Origin: Tubiluchus corallicola
Taxonomy: Eukaryota; Priapulida; Priapulimorpha; Priapulimorphida; Tubiluchidae
Assembly: GCA_030141605.1 (NCBI GenBank)
Contig: JAQGDQ010000041.1
Span: 558,001-622,000 of the forward strand
Reading direction: 5' to 3'
Length of the DNA stretch: 64,000 nt
The position numbers were made by a program, and so were the translations under genes. Below the pieces are notes generated by a model, which made no database searches, was not told the DNA's origin, and worked only from the letters and a program-made list of their open reading frames with translations. Of this stretch, positions 12,026-23,100 are shown piece after piece (positions within the stretch are counted from its first letter, which is position 1; every line of letters starts with the position of its first letter).

Positions 12026-15000
12026 ATGGCAGCTCCCACAAGTGAGACTGTTGTATTATCTGAAGCTGGAAAATCTATAAAAGGGATTATTTCTGATATT
12101 GCTGGAGTTTTGTATGACAGTGGTGAAGGAGATGGAGTTGCAATTAATGGCTCAATTGATGCACTAGCAAAGTAATTATGTTTTATTTACATTGTTCACC
12201 GATGGGAAACTTGTCCCCATAAAGTGTTAAAGCCCCATAACTTGGGCATAAAGAAAACCGGACGATTGTGTAAACATTAGTTCAGAATAAAGAATGCTCT
12301 AAAATATTGATAACTACGATGGTTTTTAAATCAAAGCTTAGATTAAATAAAAATTACCTCGGATAGTTGAATTTTTGTCAAACTTTCAAAGCTGCGCGCG
12401 GCTCAGTGAATCTACTAAGATCGGCAACGGCGCCTTTTTGTCACATTCCTTGACCGTGATAACCATGACCATGAACTGCAGTGTTAGTTTCTGACGTCAT
12501 ATGACGTAGAGCCATTTTCGTGACAACTTGCGTTTAAGCAGTAATACTTATGCAAACGTGCTTGACGCGCTAGGGAAGATGCCTGCCATTGCACAAACTG
12601 TGATTAGTTTCTGATGTAAGCAGTAGCTGTGTTCAATTGCTGTTAATTAACTTTCTAAGCTAACTATTCAAATTTAAAAAACAATTGCTAACTTTCATGG
12701 GCAAGAAAATCTATATTTTGGGCAGTAAATTAAAATGAGAGGGAATCTAAACAATCGTCCGGTTTTCCTTTAAATCGTCAATGGCTTAACAGTTTTGTTG
12801 GAAAATGATTACTTTTCTCTCGACCTTCTAAGCCTCTTTTTGGACATTGTTTGTTCCTTATTCCCAAATGAACATCTGCTCCAATATGTTTTGGTATCTG
12901 TGTTTTTTAGTTTTATTTAGTAAACATGTGCCTCTACTGCCCTGTTTCTGTTATTTTCCTTGAGAAAGCAAAAGTGTACCGTGAAACCATGAGGAATCAG
13001 TTTAAGTCAAGAGAGTTGAGAGTCCTGTGGAGGTAAGACACCATGATGACAAAACAACCTTCATTTTCGTGACATCTCTAAAACAACTGTCAACAAAATA
13101 TAGAATTGGTGTGAATAATTGTTTACGTGTTTTACAGAAAGCAAGGGTGTTGCAAAAGAAATCACCTACTTATAAAGACAATGTATATTGAACCTGATCT
13201 TACTTACAAGCAACACCAAGAAAGATATAAAAATAGAGTTGCTAAGCATCAATCTATAAAAGCAAACAAGCTGGAAAAATCATTACAAGTAACTGTCGGT
13301 GCAAGGTGTGCCACCAAACAGGCAGATCACTTATCACAAGTTTCGATCTCGAGCTCTAGTAACTACGAAACTATCAACTAAGAGATGCAAACGATTCAGC
13401 AATCAAACTAATCGATGATTAGTTAAATGACACCGTGGGACACCCACCCCATGTTGATACATCTCGTTTGTACATGCAGAAACATTTTACAGCAAAAACA
13501 TTAACTTCGTTTATACCAATGCTCTGAGTTTAGCAAGTAAAATCACTGATCTAGACGTATACATTACCTGGCACAATCCTGATGTAGTGTCTATCATGGA
13601 TAATTGGAGATGAATTAACAATTCAGACTCTCTTTTTGAATTTAAAGGATACAAATCATTTAAACGCAATGCTAACCTTTTAAGTTAAACCTGTTAGTTT
13701 GAGATTAAAAAATCGTTAGATCTGGCAATATGATTGACCTCTGGAAAACTGAAATCACAACAACAGCTTGATAAAAAAACATAATAAAATCATTTTTTAT
13801 TTCTAAATTTTCCTGGAAAAATTTTCGATTCTTACCACATAATATTTCACATTTCACATTTCAGTGATAATGTCAAGGAATGATGTTTGAAATATACATT
13901 TTTTTGCAGTTAAAGTGGTTAATTTCCAATCTGTTAATTACTATGGTAAAAGTTCATTTTTATTAAAAGTAAAAAATTGACTGAAAATTAAAAACCTATT
14001 GTCCACCAAAATTTGCTATAACCAAGAATACTTTCAGATTGAAACAATCTGGGATTCCACTGCGACTTTGCACAAATTCTACAGAAACTACTAGAGCTGA
14101 ACTTGTGAAAAAACTAAATCGCTTAGGTTTTGCCATTGAACCAAAAGAGGTGTTTGCACCTGCTCCCGCCATGTGTAAAGTTCTCAAACAACGTGGATTA
14201 CGCCCACATTTGCTTATAACGGAAGGTAACTTATATATACAACTAAATGCTTTCCTGTCTGTTCTACATCCCATATAGTTTATCTCCATCTTATACCAGG
14301 GGATAAACAACTTCCTTATAATGTATAAAAATTCTTAAAAGTATAATAAATAAATTACTCATTTAATTAAATTGCAAAACTACCTCAAATTTTTGTCTAG
14401 CGACACTTATTAAGAGTAATAAATTGATTTTTTGGCTCTTTCCATTTCCATGTATATTAGTCACTAACATTTACCTGTTTATTACTGTTTATCTTTTTAG
14501 CATTGTATCCGGATTTTTCGGAAATTGATCAGAGCAATCCAAACTGTGTTGTGATCGGTGACGCAGCTGATGAGTTTTCGTATAAAAACCTCAATAAAGC
14601 ATTTCAACTTTTGATGAGCTTAGAAAAGCCTTTGCTGTTTTCTTTAGGAAAAGGGTAAGAACAACTATCATTAACAGATTCTCTGTAGCTCACACTAGTG
14701 AGTCCAAATATTGTTGCACAGTTGTTGCTACTCAGCTGGCAAAGCTTAGTTGGAAGGCAACAAGACTGAAGAAATTTAGTTGAAAATTAAGCTATCACTT
14801 ACTGGTAAGATCACTTTAACATCTGAGGCTCTTTAAAGATATTACTAAATGCATGTTTCATGTACAAGTTTTGTACAGCAATGTGATATGAATATTTTTG
14901 GTGATAGAAGATGAACTATAAATATACTGAACAAGTCTATTGCCCATGATTTAGGAGAATAAGCACTGTATGCTATTGCATAATATGTGAAGTCTTGTAA

Positions 15001-18000
15001 ATAGTGTATTTTTTGTATATTGCAGTTTCTTTGATACTGCAAGTTTACCGTGTGTTTTCACCAGTTTTTACCGTGGGTTTATTGCAAGTTACACAGTGTG
15101 TTTGTGTTAAAGTTAGCTTAACTTTTTCATATTTATTTATTTGTAATGCATTTTTATAGGAAATATTATTTTGAAAGTGACGGTTTACTGAAATTAGATG
15201 CTGGACCTTTTATGAAAGCTCTAGAGGTATGCTGCTACTATAGAATAAATCATTAAATGTGAAATTGAATTATATGCTTGTTAACAGTGTTGCTAAATAA
15301 ATGTGTTAAATGTACTGTGGCAAAACAGTCTTTTTAATGATCAGTGATTCTCTTTTAATGGCAAACTTGAACTCTTTTTCAAGAAAATATAACATGCTAC
15401 GATGTTTTGTGGTAGTTGTTATATTTATTTCATATGCACATACACATTTCAGTTTTGATAGTTTAGAGCTTAGCTATACATCATTTAAGAAAATAATAAA
15501 AGTTAAAAAATGTTGCAATGTTGAAGCACGATAGATCCTCTGGTCGCATTTTGACTTCTTCTTTTACGATTATAACCATGGCAAGTCGCAGAGGAGCACA
15601 ATCTTATATTCAAGCTGAAGGGTTAGAATCTTTAGGAAATGTAGTGCCTGCAGCAAGCAGAATTTGAAAACAAGTGGAGAAACACGTGGTTTAGTAACTT
15701 TTCAAGTACAAGTTTTTTAGTACAATGTCATGAGAAATAACTATGGCAGGATTTTCAGCATTTTTTTTACTGGAAAGACACATTTTGCTGGACAAAATTC
15801 AACTTCTTTAGAACGTTTTGCGAAAGTCTTCCTTATCTTGTAAGATAGTGCTAAATTAAATGATTTCTAGCATAATAAATGACCATTTAAGGAATTGTCA
15901 TTTGTATTAATTTTGACCATTTCTCTTGTTCTACAGCTGACAGCCTTGAACTGCAAAACTATGTTCCTTAGAGAAACTACAATATAGTGTTGATGATTTA
16001 TTTTGTTAATTCCGCTATAGATGGGTGTAACTATTGAATTCAGTTTTTTCCCTTCTAACTTGTTGCAGTACGCATGTGATATAGAAGCAGAAGTTGTAGG
16101 AAAACCTACATTTCAGTTTTTCTCTGCTGTTCTAGAAGATATGGGGGTCAAAGCATCTGATGTAAGTAATGAATGTAGATGATATTTATTTACATTTCAC
16201 CATTATGCTATTTTAAATTAAATGAAAGCCACTAGGATGTACAAGCATTTGCACCAAAATTTTTTTGAGTCTCAGTGTTTAGCTTTATTGGTTGTCTACT
16301 GTTAATCTAAGCAGCTATTAGGGACTTGAATTGTTTTTAATGTCTTCATAATTTTGTTTACATAGAGATTGCTTTACTATGCTGTTTAGGTGTATTAATA
16401 TAAACTGTTTAAGCATATTAATACCGTCTTAGCCAGGGGTCTCCAAATTGGTCGATATCGACCCCTGCAGGTCCATGGGACTATCCAAGGGGTCGATAAA
16501 TGCCTAGAGGTCGAAAGGGGGTTGATAAATGGTGGGGCTGTTTTTAGTTTTAGGGTCGAAAGCTGTTGTTCGTGTAATAAATCAAACTATATGAAATGTA
16601 ACTTGCTGATGCATGTTTCTAATATATATGTATAGTTAGTTTCTATTGTCTTCTTTTTTCTTTCTGTTTGGACGGGAGAGCATTTGGTAAGAGGAAGTTG
16701 AGTGATGTCATAGTTATGAAACATGCACCAAATGAGAGCAAACAGATTCTCCTCTCTGTTTATTTTCCAGTATTTCCTGTGACGTATTCATTTGTCATGA
16801 TGTGATGGTGTGTTATGATGTGTATTTCAATAAGTTTGAACACTTTTATGTTGAATTCCAACATTATATTCAATATTTTGTGCATTGCTTATGATTTCCA
16901 CATTAACAGTAAACAGTTTTTTCCTTTTTGTTGCCATATTCACAGGGGAAAGGGATAAATAACAACAATTTTGGAGGACTTGGTATGCGGTTTCCCTTAT
17001 TGATGCATATGGAAAGCAGCGTTTGGTATGCGGTTCCCCTCAGTAATGTATATGGAAACTGCACATCTACTTAATTATTATTAATATTTATTTTTTGTGT
17101 ATGCCTGGTGGTCGATGAGAAATCAAGGATTCCATGAAGTGATCAATGATCTAAAAAGTTTGGGGACACCTGGTCTTGGTGTACACAATCAATGTTACTT
17201 TTTGTACATGTTTGTAATTAACATTTTATGTTATGTTTCTAGGCACTAATGATAGGTGACGATGTTGTAAGTGATGTAGGAGGTGCTCAAGCCTGTGGTA
17301 TGAAAGCTGTGCTGGTGCGAACTGGAAAATATAGGTATGTTTAACATTATAATTAATTTAGTTACTTTTTGCAAATAAGTAGCGTCACACGTATTCTACA
17401 AATCTATTATAAAAATGTTGGTCACACATCACGCACTTGCTTCTCTACCTCATTGAAGTACTTATTTGTTAGTATGTCTAATTACATCTAATGCATTATA
17501 GAATATGTGTAAAAAACGGGTGCAAATTTAATGCTTTTTCTATCAGAAATGCGGACAGGTAGCTTAAAGGTTCCCATTTTTCCATTTTTTCTTTATGTAT
17601 AGAGATCCTTTTGCAACATTAATTTTGTACAGCAATTTGACAACATTACATAAAATTTCTCCTTATACACCTACTTAGTTTTTTTCTGCCAAATCTGTAC
17701 TTAACAAGATATTCCTCATTTAACTCACTTGCACAATAACTCCCAAATGACATGCTGTCAGTACACATATATTATTTAGATGCCATACGTGCTGCATGGC
17801 TGGCAAGTAATTTTATCCAACGGTGTCATAAGAAGTGAATACAACAGAGCTGTTAACAAGCAAAAATCAACTTTTGACAATTTTACAATTTTGTGTACGC
17901 TGGACTTTGCTGACTGTGTAAGTCAACTCGGAAACAAGATTTCATTAATGCGGCGACATACTAAACATGGCAAGCTTAATTTACTGCTATACAGTCGACT

Positions 18001-18448
18001 GCTGCCTTTCCTCGGGTGTGTTTACTAGAATTTCTGTGAAGACCGGCATTAAATTTGCACCCTGAAAATGACACCATATTTCTGTAATAATAACTTTGTG
18101 TATTTTTATTTCAATTTTTTGTCATATATATATATATATATATAAAAAGCTAATTTCATTAAATGGAAATATAGCTGAATTTGGAGATTTGCTGTCCCAT
18201 CGTTTAGTATACTACACTTTATTTGATTGTAAGTTTCCTAGATATCACATTTATAATTTCATAGATGCTGTGCTATAAAAGTACCAACATCTGAAAGTGT
18301 ATCATTATTCTTATATTTGTATGCCCTGTACTCAACATTTGTTACTTTCAGACCATCAGATGAGAAACGTACAGATATTAAACCTGATGGTGTCGTGGAT
18401 AATTTAGCTCATGCTGTTGATTTATTGTTAGATAATTTAAAAAAATAA
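12026..18448 (+). CDS. LHPP: LHPP: phospholysine phosphohistidine inorganic pyrophosphate phosphatase, complete, 7 exons
   Basis: Exons 12026-12171, 14038-14225, 14501-14654, 15160-15226, 16069-16161, 17243-17334 and 18352-18448 join in frame with GT-AG introns to 278 aa (human LHPP is 270). LHPP is a cytosolic C2-capped HAD hydrolase acting on pyrophosphate, phospholysine and phosphohistidine. HAD motif I is [10 protein letters not shown] with nucleophile Asp24; motif II is LCTNST; the motif III Lys lies in EVVGKPT; motif IV is [14 protein letters not shown]. Other family matches include [39 protein letters not shown] and VRTGKYRPSDEKR. An in-frame ATG at 12005 would add seven residues; I prefer 12026 because its context is slightly better, but either is possible. 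HDHD2 is the nearest alternative, and the motif spacing and ends fit LHPP better. The next gene starts 1.7 kb downstream on the same strand. Confidence 0.93.
12225..12793. mobile_element. Inverted-repeat (MITE-like) element in LHPP intron 1
   Basis: AAAACCGGACGATTGT at about 12254-12270 is repeated in inverse orientation at about 12751-12766. The similarity extends outwards on both sides through TGTTAA(A)GCC near 12226 and its complement near 12790. The roughly 570-bp unit has no long open frame. It starts only about 50 bases after the exon 1 donor. The superfamily is not determined and I see no clear target duplication. Confidence 0.55.
13137..13670 (+). mobile_element. Decayed LINE (non-LTR retrotransposon) fragment in LHPP intron 1
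   Basis: The frame at 13127-13381 contains [20 protein letters not shown], which resembles the conserved (V/I)YI-x-PDLT segment just upstream of the endonuclease in several LINE proteins. The preceding bases in another frame ([17 protein letters not shown]) fit the same region after a frameshift. From 13494 to 13668 the sequence reads [32 protein letters not shown], then a stop, then [17 protein letters not shown], matching the start of apurinic-type LINE endonucleases (YTNARSLxNKxxEL ... PDIIxITETW ... GYxxFRxDR). It carries a frameshift and a stop codon and lacks reverse transcriptase, so it is a dead 5' fragment in sense orientation. The exact clade (CR1/L2/Jockey-like) is a guess. Confidence 0.65.
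16434..17172. mobile_element. Non-autonomous hAT-like element in LHPP intron 5
   Basis: The left end CAGGGGTCTCCAAA and right end TTTGGGGACACCTG are imperfect inverted repeats typical of hAT elements. They are flanked by gtcttagc (16426-16433) and gtcttggt (17173-17180), an eroded 8-bp target duplication matching at six of eight positions. There is no transposase frame. An internal imperfect tandem duplication of about 40 bases (units starting TTGGTATGCGGT) occupies about 16980-17062. Confidence 0.7.
18126..18145. repeat. (AT)n microsatellite in LHPP intron 6
   Basis: A run of about ten TA/AT units inside the last LHPP intron. Confidence 0.85.
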
Positions 18449-19363
18449 ATTGCTTGTTTATTCTGATAGTTTTTTTGTTAGCTATTGACATGAAAATACA
18501 GCTTGCTGGTCTTCGTTAGGCTTGGTGACACTATGTACAGTGACATGATCTTGCTGTCAAGATCACTCATTATACAGGGACATGTACTGCATTGTGCTGT
18601 ACTAGAACACTCGGCATTATGCGCTATATAAATGCTGTGTTAAAATGATGAGTTTGTATTCTGAAAAGAAATTTTTTATTATAAAATTGAGCACATGATA
18701 GTCAGTAATGTACAGAAAGTATTAATGCTATACATTATAATGAGGTTTTATTTTTGCAATGGTTAAATTGTTATGGAATGCTTAAATATTATTGTGGTCC
18801 TATATATAACAAAGATAAACACCAAAGCAGCCATTGCTGTCATATTTCATCCAAAATATTATGGGCAATTTATGAACTACACAAATCATAGTGCATATTA
18901 ATTTAAAATGTTTGTCATCTTCATTTGGAACTTCTAGAAGTGACATGTTATTTTAACCTTCACATTGTTGGTAGAAAATTGTGTTTAGTTTACAACACCG
19001 CGTAGTTTTCATTATTCTACTGAATGACTGTGGTACATAATGTTACAACTTAGTAATGTTGTAAATAAAAAATAACTTGTAATTCATTTTTCCAAGAAAT
19101 TGCGAACTTTTTCTAAGTAATTTTGATGATGGTGAATCACAGACAGCAACCTGATTCTCATTAATTTAGGTTTGAGAAAAATTTACATAGAGCAATTGCT
19201 TTAAAGATATGAATTTTGGGGAAAAAAGTTTTAGTGTTCATCTAATAATTATGAATCAAGATTAATTTCTTCTATCTGCTATTCATAGCTGTATGTTTGT
19301 ATATAAATAGATCACTAATTAACATGTGTCATGCCTTTTGTTATATTAAGTCTGCAAAAGTTG

Positions 19364-19369
19364 AATAAA
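19364..19369 (+). terminator. Candidate LHPP polyadenylation signal
   Basis: AATAAA 916 bases after the LHPP stop codon, followed by a T/G-rich stretch. An earlier AATAAA at 19064-19069 is an alternative. Cleavage site not verifiable here. Confidence 0.4.
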
Positions 19370-20104
19370 ACACGTCTAAATTGTATGTGTTTACGCTTTA
19401 AATTTTTCATAGTATTAGTAAATTTGTTTCTTTGGTGATAAAACGCTGCTGTAGTTACTGCTGCTGTAACCTAGAAATTGGTGATGCTGGGTGAGTAAAT
19501 GGTTTATTAATAATTATTATTTGATTTGTGGCAATTGGCATGAGTTTTTCTAAACAAGTTCTTTAGGTTCTAAAAACTTTTGCAGGATTAGTACCTAAAC
19601 TGAATACCAAGACTAAAAATACCAGGATCTAAACCATAAGGCTACCTAATACATCACTGAGTAAACTATTCTACTGTTGGTTTACTATTCTACATTATTG
19701 ATTGACAGACAAAGTAGGCCTGTAACTTATTACTCTTACCGGGGATACACAGTGGTTGCCTAGTACCCTTGCATGTACTGCTGAGCACTTGCTAAATTAA
19801 TATTGATTGCTGTGCATTTTACAGGCATCCAAACATTCTTGGTGGGATTTTGATTGTTTTTTTGCCTCAGTTGCTCATTATGTGGTCTAATTATGCATCA
19901 GATAACTGGACATAATTAATAATTTGTGAGCATTATTATTCATGAATTATTGTTAGTTTGTTAAACTGCTGTTGTGCTTCCTAAGGATAGTTGTTGTCTA
20001 AAGTAGCGCATAATGCATTACATGTTCGTTATAATTATATTGCACTTCTATTTTTTCGTATTCTATTTTTATACACAAGTGTTTCGGGATGTAGAGTTGC
20101 CATA

Positions 20105-20131
20105 ATGGTGCAGCTACTAGACATGAATTAG
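20105..20131 (+). promoter_or_regulatory. Short upstream ORF before the TRPM2 start
   Basis: An eight-codon ATG...TAG frame ends 26 bases before the chosen TRPM2 ATG, in a different frame. If it lies in the mature leader it could damp translation. Leader extent is unknown, so function is inference. Confidence 0.3.
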
Positions 20132-20157
20132 AAAGGTTATTCACGAAATTTGCCACG

Positions 20158-23100
20158 ATGAGTTCTCGTAAAGTTTATCCTGAAAATGGTGTGCTCCCTG
20201 GGGCAAGTAAATCAACCGAAGACTTTGCTGATGCAGCTTCATCTGTCTTGCACAGTCCTAGCGAAGTCATCGGTATAGCTAGGGTAAGTTATTTGAGCAT
20301 TAATTAGCATTAATTTAGTTGTTAATTAATTAGGTATGAAGTTATAAATAATTAAGTGACTAAATAAATCCATCATGTATCAATCTTTTTACAAAATCCT
20401 TGAAAACTTAACATTTTGACAGAAACATTAAACTTTTTAAGTGTGCAATTTTTTGGCAGTCACTAGTAGCAACCCTTCTATACATGGCTTTTGTTTGTTT
20501 TTAGTGTAATTTTTAACTAATTAGCATGTAAAAACCAGCAGTGAATTTAATAAACATAGATGTCTTTTAACATGGTTTACAAATAAAGAATGAAACTTAT
20601 AAATGTTAAATAACTACAGTCAAATGCACGCAAAATTATGCAATCAGTCACAAGCCTAAAACGGACTATGCTGTTTTAAACTTTAATGTCAGAATGGACG
20701 TTCTTACTGTCATTCCTTGTGAAGAAATGCTAGTTTTACAGTTTTAAAAACCTGTGAGTTTCATTTTGGAAAACTTCCTGAACATATCTCATAGATTTAG
20801 TGATAATTTCCAAATCTGCTACTTCCTGCATCAGTATCCATAATTTCTCCTGTTAGGAATTGGGACATCCTGTGTACCTTATTCCTTGTGCAATCTGTGA
20901 CTTGCAGCACACTTTGATTATTTTGCAACTGCAATCTGCAAGATGTAGTGAAGTTCATTATTTTTGTTTTTTTGCGATACGTTTTAAAGAAGGCTTTATT
21001 GAAGCCACAACAAGTCATTTTTTACGTTATGTTTTCTGTTCACCCTAAACAGTAGATCAGCGTGCCAAGTAAGGGGATACATTTTGTGTTTGCTGAAACA
21101 GTATCAGGTTTCAAAGTCTACAACAGAGCTGTCACATTTTTCTAACTTAATGTTAATGCCTTTTACTTGTTTTCATATCAATAACTGATTTATTGGGAAA
21201 TCATTACTATACTTGCACAGTATTTTAGTTAAGTACAATTACGTAACGGGTTGTATTTTCAGAAATCACTGATGCAGTGGCTAAAGTCTCACATTTTCAA
21301 GCGTTCCTGCAATCATTTTATTCCAGTCACAAGGTATTATTTTACAATATTCATTTAGTGATGATGTGCTTTGTATCAGTCACTCATAAACACGAAAATT
21401 TGAAATGACGTAAAAACTATTCAGTCTTATTTGGATATATAGTGCATGATTGTAACAAGGACTAACAAGGACTTGCATAATTGGTGTAATTATATACACT
21501 TTTACGTCTCAAACAAACTTGCTGTAATTTGTGAAATTTTTTATAGGATTTAAGATTGTTCACAGGTATGCTTGATATGGGAAAAAATGTGCGCTTGAGA
21601 TTGAAGTGCCCTAAGCTGATAATTTAAAGTCCTACTGGCCTCTATTATGAATGTTTATATATAAAGCGCGATGCACAATTATTTGGGACGTAATAGAAGT
21701 ACCTGCATGGGTAATTATGCATTTGCATAGTTCTTATAGCTAAGCAGCTGCTCAACTGCTTGTAGTATAGTATTTTTTATATAATAATTGTAATTGCTTG
21801 TTATATATATAATATATATATATATATGTATAATATAGCTTTTATATAAATTTTTTTCCATAACTGCCTGTAGTGTGTTATAAAATATGCCCCGTTACAT
21901 GAATATGAATGGATACACATTTTCCAAAGAGAATATGATTTTGTTAACATTGGGCCCTACAATCTGACGCCGTAGGCTATACCTTAGTGAACTTATTGGT
22001 AAATATGCCTTGCATTCATTGATGTCACAATAATGACACTAGAGATATTTTTAAAATGATATTAAACAGTAAAGACTCTCCACAGTTTTTCTGTAGGAAA
22101 AAATAGAAGTTTTTAAGTTTTTTGTACCCAAGTCCCTGTAGAGTGCATAGTTCTTCATCAATTGACTGCTTGTGTAGGTCTTCAATTGTCAAAAGTCTTC
22201 AGGTGTCCAATTAAAAAATTGCAGACTACTCTGTTGTACTTTATACTGCAATTTAGTGCAAATTTAAAACTTTATCCAATTTTCTTAATTTATTAAAGGA
22301 GGATATAGCTAAACTAGAACTAATTTGATGCCGCTGAAGTATTTTTCAATGGTAAATAACATTTGCTAACTTCTTCCCTATTTCTTTCATCTGTCAGTGG
22401 ACACAGTTTGTGCATTTTTTGTAATTTAAATAGTAAACGGTATGAGCTGTGTAAATGCGGACATGAACGAGAACAACACAATACAACTCATTGTAATTTC
22501 TCGGCAAATGACGATGAGGTTTGGGATCCAAACTCGTGTACTTATCGATCACCTACAGATACGTTTGGTGAGATTGCATTTGTTGGCTATGGACAGCGCA
22601 TTGGAAAGGTTAGCCACATTTATTTATCCATGATTCAGAGTTCTCTGATTTAAACCTGCTCTCACTTCCAACTTTTGACATTTCCTTTTGTCTTCAAGAT
22701 CAGAGCAAAAAAATTATGCACAACTAGAGTAATAAAATGCAAATAAAGTACAACATGTTTAAGCAAGTGAAAAATAGCATTTAAGCATTTACATGATCAT
22801 TCTATAAAAAGTGAAACCTCACAAAGATCTTTACTGTGGAGCATATTGTTGTAAAAATGAAATTGCTTCTGCCATCTTGCTTATGATTGTTTTGTCGCTG
22901 CAGCATAAAAAAGCCACAATGTTACATATACATTGTTATTGTTGTTTTCAGTATGTTCGAGTTGAGCATGAAACGAACATGGACACCATGATAACCTTGT
23001 TGAAAGATGTTTGGAAGTTGAAAACGCCTAATCTCTTAATCTCAGTTACTGGTGGAGCAAAAAACTTTAGCATGAATCCTCGATTAAAGCAAGTGTTTCG

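Larger units (their letters stand above)
18449..20157. other. LHPP 3' UTR and spacer to TRPM2
   Basis: 1.7 kb of AT-rich DNA between two same-strand genes. It holds the candidate LHPP poly(A) signals and, near its end, the presumed TRPM2 5' leader. The distance argues against a tightly spaced operon. No exon or element recognised. Confidence 0.5.

Noticed and set aside
12960-13033. Exon-like segment ending in a GTAAGA donor ([19 protein letters not shown])
   Set aside because: LHPP exons 1 and 2 join perfectly without it; probably part of, or next to, the LINE relic.
18449-20157. LHPP-TRPM2 operon
   Set aside because: The spacer is 1.7 kb with its own poly(A) signals, and the two genes have unrelated functions.
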